Assembly: GCA_035315685.1 (NCBI GenBank)
Contig: DATFXR010000310.1
Span: forward strand, 1-13,678
DNA length: 13,678 nt
Direction: 5' to 3'
Source: QHWK01 sp035315685
Lineage (GTDB): Bacteria; Acidobacteriota; Vicinamibacteria; Vicinamibacterales; CAVVIG01
Below the pieces are notes generated by a model. That model worked only from the letters and a program-made list of their open reading frames with translations. It was not told the DNA's origin and made no database searches. A program made the translations under genes and the position numbers. Each line of letters opens with the position of its first letter. Positions within the stretch are counted from its first letter, which is position 1. This document shows, piece by piece, positions 6,098 to 12,492 of the stretch.

Positions 6098-7156
6098 CTA
6101 GAACTTCCAGCCGATCGCCAGGCTCACCGAGAAGTCGTTCTTTTTCTCAGTTTCGGGGGGCTGGCTGTCGAAGCTCTCGACGCCGTTCAGGCTCCAGTAG
6201 AAGTCCTTCAGGAACTCGTGGCGCCACGCGCTCTGCAGTTCGACGCGCGCCCGCGCCCGATCGGTGACGCTGTAGTACGAAACGACGCTGTTGGTAAACG
6301 AGAAATCGTCGTTCTTCGGGGAAAAAAAGTCGACCTGGCCGCCGACCGCGATTTCAGCGAGGTTGGCGACCGGCGTGTCCACGAAGCGCTCGCGGGTGTA
6401 GACGAGGCCACTGTACAAGGAAATCGTTCGGTGATTCGTCTCCGAGAGGACCCTGCCGACGCCGCCTCCTCCGACAGTCCTGAGCTCGAGGCCCAGTTCT
6501 TCGTTCTGCTGGATTTGTCCGAGCGCCGTCGCGAACCACCGGCTGCTGAACAGCCGGCTGGCGTTGAGTGACGCGATGTTCCTCGACGTCTGATCGGCAT
6601 CCTCGCGCGCCGTGAGCTGCGACGAGACCGTGCCGCTGACGCGGTAGTTGCTGCTTCGATACGTCGCTCCGGTGTTGAAGGTCCAGTGGGTCTCGAGATT
6701 CGCCTGCGCGAAGCTGAAGCCCAAATCCAGGTTGCCGTCGAGGCGGCTCCACAGGCGGCTGTACATCGGCACGAGCGACGTGACGTCGGACAATTGCACC
6801 GTTGCCACCGTTCCGGCGGCGGCTGAGACGACCAGTTCCCCCGGGACCGTGGTCCGACCGAGCGATCCATAGAAGCGGTCTCCGGAACCGACCGTGACCT
6901 CGAAATCGCGCGGGCTGGTCACCGCGACGACCTCGCCCCAATGCACTGAGGCCGTCCCGAGCGGATCGGTGCTGATGGTCAGGCGCGCCTGCTGGAGCTT
7001 CTTGATCTCGCACGTCAGGCGGTCGCCGTTCGTCAGGACGACGGTATCGGTCTTTGGCGCCGCCGCGGCGCGAACCGGCAGGACCAGGCAGATCCCGGCG
7101 GCGAGCGCCCGCCGACGCCACTGGCCCCATGGCCCCGGTCCGATCGTGCCCGACAT
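6098..7156 (-). CDS. DUF481 family outer-membrane protein (YdiY-like)
   Basis: A 352-residue exported protein. A basic N-terminus and hydrophobic segment (about residues 14-33, ending VRAAAAP) form a signal peptide. Two tandem small beta-domains follow at about 36-75 and 88-130, each with an NGDR/SGDR turn (VVLTNGDRLTCEI; VTVGSGDRFYGSL). The rest is beta-barrel-like: SRLDGNLDLGFSFAQANLET, SLYSGLVYTRERF, VVSYYSVTDRARARVELQS, ending NDFSVSLAIGWKF with the C-terminal Phe typical of BAM substrates. This order fits DUF481/YdiY proteins, described as salt-induced outer-membrane proteins; the function is not settled. SD GGAGG lies 9 bases before ATG 7156. It is convergent with the activator and divergent from the ABM gene. 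A lone Cys in LTCEI is unusual for the turn. Confidence 0.88.
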   Translation of the reverse strand: MSGTIGPGPWGQWRRRALAAGICLVLPVRAAAAPKTDTVVLTNGDRLTCEIKKLQQARLTISTDPLGTASVHWGEVVAVTSPRDFEVTVGSGDRFYGSLGRTTVPGELVVSAAAGTVATVQLSDVTSLVPMYSRLWSRLDGNLDLGFSFAQANLETHWTFNTGATYRSSNYRVSGTVSSQLTAREDADQTSRNIASLNASRLFSSRWFATALGQIQQNEELGLELRTVGGGGVGRVLSETNHRTISLYSGLVYTRERFVDTPVANLAEIAVGGQVDFFSPKNDDFSFTNSVVSYYSVTDRARARVELQSAWRHEFLKDFYWSLNGVESFDSQPPETEKKNDFSVSLAIGWKF

Positions 7157-7159
7157 TTC

Positions 7160-7182
7160 GGAGCGCCTCCACGTAGCTGGAG
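7160..7182 (-). promoter_or_regulatory. Dyad over the DUF481 ribosome-binding site, also upstream of a sigma-54-like promoter
   Basis: CTCC at 7167-7170 is flanked by GGAG on both sides (7160-7163 and 7179-7182). In the DUF481 mRNA this puts the SD GGAGG between two CTCC segments, allowing two mutually exclusive hairpins that hide it. The pair CCTCC-N8-GGAG (7166-7182) also matches the dyad at 692-709 in sequence and spacing and lies 96-97 bases upstream of the promoter at 7280. It may be a DNA operator, an RNA switch or chance. Confidence 0.4.
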
Positions 7183-7279
7183 CACTTTATGTCTGCATTC
7201 GATCGTCAGGGGTCGACGACGCGGTCCCCGACCGCAGCAGGACCGTTCGAATCCGGGCAGCAACGCGCCCCGACAGACT

Positions 7280-7295
7280 TGGTACGGACAGTGCT
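7280..7295 (+). promoter_or_regulatory. Candidate sigma-54 (-24/-12) promoter for the ABM/envelope operon
   Basis: TGGTAC-GGACA-GTGCT keeps GG-N10-GC spacing and matches 9 of 11 defined positions of TGGCAC-N5-TTGCW. It has the same GTGCT -12 box as the candidate at 579-594. Transcription would start near 7306, about 54 bases before ATG 7360. It lies in the only non-coding gap before the seven-gene run, so it or an unseen sigma-70 promoter should drive the operon. Confidence 0.4.
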
Positions 7296-7359
7296 CGTAA
7301 AGGTTTTGTCGCAAAGCCGGCACCAGGCCACCAGCCCGCTGCGATTGACGGGGACTCGC

Positions 7360-7701
7360 ATGACGGCGCTTCACGTTTGCATGACGATTCAATGGCTCGT
7401 CCCGGTCGGCAAGGCACGCTCCATGACCGAAGCGCTGCACTCGCTGATGGCATCGACCAGAGCCGAGCCTGGATGCATTGCGTGCTCGGTATCGGCAGAC
7501 GTCGGAGATAAGGGAAAGATTCGGTATACCGAGGAGTGGCAGACCGAAGACGCGTTGCAGCGGCAGTTTCAGACCGATCGCTTCCGTAGCCTGGTGGCAC
7601 TGGTGGAGAACGCAACCGAGCCGCCCGTCGTGGAGTTCCTGCTCCCCGGCGGCAGCCGCGGCCTCGACTACGTCGAGGATGTCTGCAGCCGTCAAGGGTG
7701 A
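7360..7701 (+). CDS. ABM-fold (antibiotic biosynthesis monooxygenase-like) small protein
   Basis: A 113-residue cytoplasmic protein with the ferredoxin-like ABM pattern: a strand (MTIQWLVPVG), a helix with RAEPGCIACSV, then YTEEWQTEDALQRQFQTDRF, the signature EEW-x-ALxxH-like region. Members of this dimeric alpha/beta-barrel family include quinol monooxygenases (YgiN), haem-degrading enzymes and many of unknown role. The usual His near the Phe of the last helix appears here as Thr-Asp (QTDRF), so catalysis is uncertain. ATG 7360 has a modest GGGGA five bases upstream. ATG 7381 would start exactly at the domain; ATG 7189 has an SD but adds 57 residues of non-protein-like sequence and would overlap the promoter candidate. 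It is first in a seven-gene same-strand run, 42 bases before the next gene. Confidence 0.8.
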   Translation: MTALHVCMTIQWLVPVGKARSMTEALHSLMASTRAEPGCIACSVSADVGDKGKIRYTEEWQTEDALQRQFQTDRFRSLVALVENATEPPVVEFLLPGGSRGLDYVEDVCSRQG

Positions 7702-7743
7702 CGCGACCGGCTGTCGCATGCGCACCGGCGAGGAGGCACAGTG

Positions 7744-10140
7744 ATGATGCGCGCTGCGCAGCAATGGGTCGCGGCCGTGACCGCGTGCAGCCTGCTGGCC
7801 GCGCCGGCAACGGTCGCGTTCGCGGCACAGAATCCGGCTGCACCGGCGGCGAAGCCCGCCACTGCAAAACCTGCGCAGCCCGCAGCCGCGAAGCCCGCGC
7901 CACCGCCGCCGGCGCAGGCTGACAACGACGGCGGCTGGCCGCGCGTGTACACCGGGCCGAGTGGCGCCGGAATTCTCCTGTATCAGCCACAGATTGCGAG
8001 TTGGACCGACCAGAAGCAGATGGTCGCGTTCATGGCCGTCTCGTACACGCCAAAAGGCGCGCAGAAGGCGGCGCTCGGGACGCTCAAGCTCGAGGCCGCG
8101 ACGCGCGTCGCCGTCTCGGAGCGGCTGGTCAGTTTCTCCGACTTCCGCGTGACCGAGTCGAATTTCCCGACGCTAGAGGGCGAACAGAAAAAGACCGTGC
8201 TCGCGGACATCCAGAGCGCCATCCCCACGGACGAGCGCGTCCTCGCGCTCGATCGCGTGCTCGCCTCCATCGACAAGAGCCAGATCGTTCCCAAGAACGT
8301 CGAGGGCCTGAAGGCCGACCCACCCGTCGTCTTCTACAGCACCGGCACGGCGGTGCTGGTCAATGTCGACGGGGATCCGATCTGGAGCCCGATCAAGGAC
8401 AACGATCTCAAGTTCGCGGTCAATACGAACTGGGACCTGTTTCAATACCCGCCCACCGGCACGTTCTATCTCCGCAACAATCAGAGCTGGCTGCAGGCGT
8501 CGAACACCGACGGTCCATGGACGGCGGCGGGCGATCTGCCGGCCAGCTTCTCGAAACTGCCGGCCGACGACAACTGGAAAGACGTGAAGGCGGCGCTCCC
8601 GGGCACGAAGCTCGCGGCGGGCCACGTGCCGAAGGTCTTCGTGAGCACGAAGCCCGCGGAGCTGATCCTCTTGAACGGACCGCCGAGCTATCTGCTGGTC
8701 AACGGCACGAAGCTGCTGTGGGTCAGCAACACTGAGAGCGACCTCTTCCGACTGGGCAAGACCGGGCCCGTCTTCTTCCTCGTCTCGGGCAGGTGGTTCT
8801 CCGCACCCGACTTCACGGGGCCGTGGACGTTTGCGACGGAGAAGCTGCCCGATGACTTCACGAAGATCCCGGTCGAGCACCCGCGGTCGCGCATCCTCGC
8901 CTCGGTGCCTGGCACGGAGGAGGCGGCAGAAGCGGTGATGCTCGCACAGATTCCGGAGACGGCGAGTGTCGACAAGAAGGGCGTGCAGGCGCCCGAGGTG
9001 ACCTATCAGGGCGATCCGCAGTTTCAGGCGATCGAGCAAACCACTGTCGCGCGCGCGGTCAACACCGACAAGGACATCATCAAGGTCGGCGACCTCTACT
9101 ACATGTGCTTCGACGGCGTCTGGTTCATGTCGCGCAGCGCCAGCGGTCCCTGGGAAGTCACCGGATCGGTCCCGGGCCAGATTTACGAGATCCCGCCGAG
9201 CTCGCCGTCCTACAACGTCACGAACGTGACCGTCGTCGAGGACAACAGCGACGCGGTCGTCTTCGCGACGGCAGCCGCCGCCACCGGAATGATGGTCGCG
9301 TGGGGGTGCGTCGTCTGGGGCAGTGGTTATTACTATCCGCCGTACGTGGGCTACGGCGGTTTCTATCCCGCCTACTATCCGTACTACCCGACCTACGGCT
9401 TCCACGCGTCGTACAACCCGTGGACCGGCGCCTATAGCCGCGGCGCTGTCGCGTACGGCCCGTACGGCGGAGCGGGCGTCGGCTCGCGTTACAACCCGAG
9501 GACCGGCACGTACTCGCGTGGCGCGGCGGCGTGGGGACCGTACGGTGCGCGCGGCTCGGCAACCGCGTACAACCCCCGCACTGGCGCCCGCGGCGCGACC
9601 CGCCAGGGATCGAGCGTCTACGGCAGCTGGGGCCAGACCGGGGTCAGGCGAGGCAATCAGTGGGCCACGACGTCGCGCGTCACCAACAACATGACCGGCG
9701 CGACGACGCGGCGCACGCAGACGAGTGGCGGCGGCAGCGCGGTCACCCGCAATGGCGCCGGCATCGGGAACAACTCCGGAGTCGCACGAACAGGCAGCGG
9801 CGACGTCTACGCGGGACGCGACGGCAACGTGTACCGCAATAGCGGCAGCGGCTGGCAGAAGTACGACAACGGCGGCTGGAACTCCGTGCCGGAGGCGACG
9901 CCGCAGCAGCGCGAGCAGGCGCAGCAGCGTGCGAACCAGGCGCGAGACAACGCCGCCGCCGGCAACAGCACCGTCGGACAACTCGACCGCGACTCCGCGG
10001 CGCGCTCGGAGGGTGCGCAGCGCACGCGTGATGCGGGCGCGGTCAACAGCGGCACGCGCAGCGCGAACCCGAACAGCTATCGCCCGAGCGGCGGCGGCTA
10101 CCGCGGCGGCGGCTCCCGCGGCGGCGGTCGCCGCCGGTAG
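7744..10140 (+). CDS. Large secreted protein with three GPW modules and YNPxTG repeats
   Basis: A 798-residue exported protein. A signal peptide (about residues 1-28) is followed by an Ala/Pro/Lys linker (29-60) and a first domain at 62-190. Three homologous modules of about 100 residues follow, each ending in an aromatic-Trp-...-GPW-...-P motif: GPW at 257-259, 359-361 and 468-470 (SFSKLP, DFTKIP, IYEIPP). A hydrophobic stretch at about 505-525 (VVFATAAAATGMMVAWG) leads into a Tyr/Gly/Pro-rich segment and three 26-residue repeats starting YNPWTG, YNPRTG, YNPRTG (557, 583, 609). The tail is Gly/Ser/Arg/Gln-rich and ends in RGG-type sequence. Some relatives are, as I recall, annotated as carbohydrate-binding family V/XII, but no carbohydrate site can be shown here. 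AGGAGG lies 7 bases before ATG 7744; GTG 7741 and ATG 7747 are alternatives. Probably cell-surface; function unknown. Confidence 0.85.
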   Translation: MMRAAQQWVAAVTACSLLAAPATVAFAAQNPAAPAAKPATAKPAQPAAAKPAPPPPAQADNDGGWPRVYTGPSGAGILLYQPQIASWTDQKQMVAFMAVSYTPKGAQKAALGTLKLEAATRVAVSERLVSFSDFRVTESNFPTLEGEQKKTVLADIQSAIPTDERVLALDRVLASIDKSQIVPKNVEGLKADPPVVFYSTGTAVLVNVDGDPIWSPIKDNDLKFAVNTNWDLFQYPPTGTFYLRNNQSWLQASNTDGPWTAAGDLPASFSKLPADDNWKDVKAALPGTKLAAGHVPKVFVSTKPAELILLNGPPSYLLVNGTKLLWVSNTESDLFRLGKTGPVFFLVSGRWFSAPDFTGPWTFATEKLPDDFTKIPVEHPRSRILASVPGTEEAAEAVMLAQIPETASVDKKGVQAPEVTYQGDPQFQAIEQTTVARAVNTDKDIIKVGDLYYMCFDGVWFMSRSASGPWEVTGSVPGQIYEIPPSSPSYNVTNVTVVEDNSDAVVFATAAAATGMMVAWGCVVWGSGYYYPPYVGYGGFYPAYYPYYPTYGFHASYNPWTGAYSRGAVAYGPYGGAGVGSRYNPRTGTYSRGAAAWGPYGARGSATAYNPRTGARGATRQGSSVYGSWGQTGVRRGNQWATTSRVTNNMTGATTRRTQTSGGGSAVTRNGAGIGNNSGVARTGSGDVYAGRDGNVYRNSGSGWQKYDNGGWNSVPEATPQQREQAQQRANQARDNAAAGNSTVGQLDRDSAARSEGAQRTRDAGAVNSGTRSANPNSYRPSGGGYRGGGSRGGGRRR
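9412..9645 (+). repeat. Three tandem 78-base units encoding YNPxTG repeats
   Basis: The codons for YNP start at 9412, 9490 and 9568, exactly 78 bases apart. Units one and two share YNPxTGxYSRGAxAxGPYG. The third diverges after YNPRTG (ARGATRQGSSVYGSWG). The precise period points to duplication of a 26-residue structural unit. Confidence 0.8.
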
Positions 10141-10192
10141 TCTGCCCGCGGCGCAGCGCGCCCGACCTCACTTGGCCCGGAAGGAGAACACG

Positions 10193-10699
10193 ATGCCTCG
10201 GTTCAGATCGCTGATGATCACGCTCGGGTTGCTACTGACGTCGATGGCGACCGCCGCGGCGGCGCAGACGCCGGACACGCAATCCGAATCACGCGACGTC
10301 AACCTGCGCGCCTACATCGAGCTGCTCCGTTCCGACGTGCGCTCGCAGAAGGTGGCCATCCTCACCGAGATGATGGACTTCACCGAAGCGGAGGATGCGA
10401 AGTTCTGGCCGATCTACCGCGAGTACGACGTCGAACTCGCGGCGATCAACGACGACCGCATGAAGCTCATCATCGACTACGGGAAGAGCTACGGGACGCT
10501 GACCGACGCCGACGCCGATCGCATCGCCCGCGCCGCAATCGATCTGGAAGGGCGGCGGCAAGCACTCAAGCTGAAGTACTACGACCGCGTCAAAACGGCG
10601 CTGTCGGCCAAGCAGGCCGCCCGCTTCCTCCAGGTCGAGAACCAGATCCTGTTGATCGTCGACCTGCAGATTGCCGCATCGCTGCCGATCGTCCAGTGA
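10193..10699 (+). CDS. Small exported all-helical protein (Spy/CpxP-like in style)
   Basis: A 168-residue protein with a signal peptide at 1-24 (LMITLGLLLTSMATAAAA). The mature part is almost wholly amphipathic helix: VNLRAYIELLRSDVRSQKVA, then MDFTEAEDAKFWPIYREYDV, DADADRIARAAIDLE, and LSAKQAARFLQVENQILLIV. The final LSAKQAARFLQVE looks like the L-T/S-xxQ helix of periplasmic Spy/CpxP (LTXXQ) proteins, which act as chaperones or stress sensors; this is similarity of style, not a firm assignment. AAGGAG lies 6 bases before ATG 10193. It sits 52 bases after the large repeat protein and 23 before the next gene, so co-transcription is likely. It might chaperone the neighbouring exported proteins (inference). 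Confidence 0.82.
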   Translation: MPRFRSLMITLGLLLTSMATAAAAQTPDTQSESRDVNLRAYIELLRSDVRSQKVAILTEMMDFTEAEDAKFWPIYREYDVELAAINDDRMKLIIDYGKSYGTLTDADADRIARAAIDLEGRRQALKLKYYDRVKTALSAKQAARFLQVENQILLIVDLQIAASLPIVQ

Positions 10700-10722
10700 C
10701 GCGACGCCGTGAGGAGATGAAC

Positions 10723-11496
10723 ATGAAACGACACATCACGTGGATCTCCTGCCTCAGCCTCGTCCTGCTGATGGCTGATGCAACGCTCTCCGCCGATCGC
10801 GTCAAGCTCCGCAGCGGGAAGAGCGTTGAGGGTTCGTTCCTGAGCGCGGACGTGAAAATCGTTCGCGTCCTGCTCGGCAACGGATCGATCGCGGAATTCA
10901 AGGTGGAAGACGTCGCGTCGGTCGAGTTCACGGCCCGCAAACCGCCACCGCCACCGCCACCGCCGCCGCCGCCGACCGCGGCGCCGAAGCCGGTCACCGT
11001 TCCCAACGGCACGGTGCTGAGCGTACGGCTCACGCAGGCGATCGACGTCGACTCGACCAAGACCGGCGCCACGTTCAAGTCGATCCTCGACGATCCGGTG
11101 ATGATGGACGGCAAGGTCATCGTTCCGCGCAACGCCGTCGTCATGCTGCAGGCCGCCAAGGTCGAGCAGGCCGGTAAGATGAAGGGGTCCGACAACATCA
11201 CGCTGAAGGCGAACACGCTCGCGTTCGGCGGCGTGACCTACGACATCGTGACCGCCTACGTCGAGACGAAAGGCTCGGGCGAGGGGAAGAAGACTGCGCG
11301 CAAGGTCGGCGGCGGCGCTGGACTCGGCGCGATCATCGGCGGCATTGCCGGCGGCGGCACCGGAGCGGCCATCGGCGCGGCCGCAGGCGCGGCGACCGGT
11401 GCGGTCGTCGCCAGCCAGGGGACCGAACATCTGCAGCTGGCTGCCGAGACGCGCCTGCAGTTTCAGCTGACCGCCGCCGTCACCGTGCGGCCGTGA
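10723..11496 (+). CDS. Exported polyproline / glycine-zipper protein
   Basis: A 257-residue protein. A signal peptide (about 1-24) is followed by a small beta-domain at 25-72 (DRVKLRSGKSVEGSFL, IAEFKVEDVASVEF), then eleven consecutive prolines at 74-84. A beta-rich domain spans about 92-190 (VPNGTVLSVRLTQAIDVDS, VIVPRNAVVMLQAAKVEQAG, with a VirB10-like look), then a glycine zipper at about 194-232 (GLGAIIGGIAGGGTGAAIGA), and a last strand (LAAETRLQFQL). The order NGTVL...IDVDS...glycine zipper...ETRLQF recurs in exported acidobacterial proteins of unknown function, to my recollection. Glycine zippers pack in membranes or oligomers. ATG 10723 is chosen because GAGGAG lies 6 bases upstream; GTG 10696 is also in frame. 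It overlaps the next gene by 4 bases (GTGA). Confidence 0.83.
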   Translation: MKRHITWISCLSLVLLMADATLSADRVKLRSGKSVEGSFLSADVKIVRVLLGNGSIAEFKVEDVASVEFTARKPPPPPPPPPPPTAAPKPVTVPNGTVLSVRLTQAIDVDSTKTGATFKSILDDPVMMDGKVIVPRNAVVMLQAAKVEQAGKMKGSDNITLKANTLAFGGVTYDIVTAYVETKGSGEGKKTARKVGGGAGLGAIIGGIAGGGTGAAIGAAAGAATGAVVASQGTEHLQLAAETRLQFQLTAAVTVRP

Positions 11497-12119
11497 CCCG
11501 CGCGCACACCGCTGCCAGCGTGAGCGCCTTCGTCGCGCTCGCGCTCCACGTCGTCGCGTCCGCATCCGGTCCGACGTTCACGTCGACCTGGAAAGCGCCG
11601 GAGGCAAGCGGCGTCAGCTTCGCGGGCAAGAAGGTCGCCGCGCTCGTCATCAGCAACGACCAGAACCTTCGCGTCTCCGGCGAGGAACAGCTCGTACGCG
11701 AGCTCAACCCTCGCGGGGTGCAGGGTGTGGCGACCTACCGGATGGCGCCGCGCGAAGAGCTGACCGGCGCCGAGCGCGCGCGGCCGTGGTTCGAGCGCGC
11801 TGCCGTCGAGGGGGTCGTCGCGCTCCGGCCGGTGAGCCGGGAGAAGCAGATCACCTACTCGCCCAGCGTCTGGACGACGACGTCGTACTCGACGCTGTGG
11901 GGCTACTACGGCTACGGCTGGACGGGCGTCTACGATCCGGGCGGTTCGCGCGAGGACACGACCATCGTCATCGAAACGCTCGTCTACAGTGTGCCGCTCG
12001 ACAAACTGATGTGGGCGGGCGTGAGCACGACGACCAATCCGAAGAAAGCGCCGGTCTTCATCAAGGAGCTCGTCGACGGCGCGGTGAAGGAGATGAAGAA
12101 GCAGGGCCTCGTGAAGTAG
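11493..12119 (+). CDS. Exported Tyr/Gly-rich protein of unknown function
   Basis: A 208-residue protein starting at GTG 11493, whose GTGA overlaps the previous stop, so translation is probably coupled. A signal peptide covers about residues 1-25 (SAFVALALHVVASAS); there is no lipobox Cys. The mature part begins TFTSTWKAPEASGVSF, then an alpha/beta segment (GKKVAALVISNDQNLRVSGE, EEQLVRELNPRGVQGV). A Tyr/Gly/Trp-rich centre (LWGYYGYGWTGVYDPGG) precedes DTTIVIETLVYSVPLDKLMW and a last helix (VKEMKKQGLV). The pattern resembles exported proteins of unknown function distantly like DUF4136 lipoproteins; I am not sure of that match. The tight coupling to the glycine-zipper gene suggests a shared complex. 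Confidence 0.8.
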   Translation: MTRAHTAASVSAFVALALHVVASASGPTFTSTWKAPEASGVSFAGKKVAALVISNDQNLRVSGEEQLVRELNPRGVQGVATYRMAPREELTGAERARPWFERAAVEGVVALRPVSREKQITYSPSVWTTTSYSTLWGYYGYGWTGVYDPGGSREDTTIVIETLVYSVPLDKLMWAGVSTTTNPKKAPVFIKELVDGAVKEMKKQGLVK

Positions 12120-12132
12120 GCAGGTCGCCTGC
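12120..12132 (+). terminator. Weak hairpin GCAGG-N3-CCTGC after the Tyr/Gly-rich gene
   Basis: A 5-base stem with a 3-base loop begins right after the TAG at 12117-12119 and is followed by the pyrimidine-rich TCCTTCCTC rather than a T-run. It could attenuate transcription between the envelope genes and the small gene at 12187, or mean nothing. Confidence 0.2.
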
Positions 12133-12186
12133 TCCTTCCTCGCCGCATGTGGTGTCGATCAGCGACCGGCGTAGCTGGAACCCATC

Positions 12187-12441
12187 ATGAACGCACGCGT
12201 GAAGATGAAGGTGTTCTTCCTCGACGGCTCGATCGCCACGTTCAGTTATCCGAGCCAGGCAGGGAAGGACCAGGCGGCGATCGTCGCAGCCGTCAAGAAA
12301 GCGATCGACTCGGAGCGGCTGGTGCTCGAGGCGGACGGCGACCTCGTCGTGATCCCGATCCGCAGCGTCAAGTACGTGCGCGTCACGCCCGCGCCGGCGC
12401 ATCTTCCCGCCGGGACCCTGCGCGAGGCACGAATGAGCTGA
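12187..12441 (+). CDS. Small conserved-looking protein of unknown function
   Basis: An 84-residue protein without signal peptide or membrane segment. It reads MKVFFLDGSIATFSYP, then a helix (DQAAIVAAVKKAIDSERLVL), then two strands (DGDLVVIPIRSVKYVRV), a compact alpha/beta arrangement. The SIAT-F-Y and PIRSVKYV strands resemble small domains that bind nucleic acid or protein, but I do not recognise a family. ATG 12187 has only a weak SD-like TGGAAC; ATG 12205 (MKVFF) is an alternative with GTGAAG just upstream. It lies 67 bases after the Tyr/Gly-rich gene and 51 before aspA, so it may be the last gene of the envelope run or a bridge to aspA. Confidence 0.65.
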   Translation: MNARVKMKVFFLDGSIATFSYPSQAGKDQAAIVAAVKKAIDSERLVLEADGDLVVIPIRSVKYVRVTPAPAHLPAGTLREARMS

Positions 12442-12448
12442 CGATCGC

Positions 12449-12471
12449 CGCGTGCGGGTGTCGTGCACGCG
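12449..12471. promoter_or_regulatory. Inverted repeat CGCGTGC-N9-GCACGCG before aspA
   Basis: A perfect 7-base dyad with a 9-base loop lies between the stop at 12441 and the aspA SD at 12482. No T-run follows. It could be a weak terminator for the upstream genes or an operator for aspA. Confidence 0.3.
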
Positions 12472-12492
12472 ACCGTCCAATGAGGAGCCCCC

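Noticed and set aside
7189..7204. AGCAC-type -12 box on the minus strand before DUF481
   Set aside because: The -24 GG is missing at the needed spacing; only a weak AT-rich -10-like CATAAA is present.
7189..7359. N-terminal extension of the ABM-fold protein from ATG 7189
   Set aside because: GGAG lies 6 bases upstream, but the 57 added residues resemble no ABM domain, and this start would leave only 32 bases to the divergent DUF481 gene and put the promoter candidate inside coding sequence.
7595..7600. TGGCAC as a sigma-54 -24 box before the large repeat protein
   Set aside because: No GC at the required 10-base spacing, and it lies inside the ABM coding region.
9412..9645. Regular 78-base repeat as a CRISPR-like array
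   Set aside because: Units are in frame, encode a conserved YNPxTG peptide and lack constant repeat/unique spacer structure.
8173..9981. 602-codon antisense open frame under the GPW-repeat protein
   Set aside because: Val/Arg/Asp-rich shadow; the plus strand has signal peptide, SD and protein repeats.
12456..12471. GG-N10-GC in the aspA upstream gap
   Set aside because: Neither the -24 nor the -12 box resembles the consensus beyond the spacing, and it overlaps the dyad.
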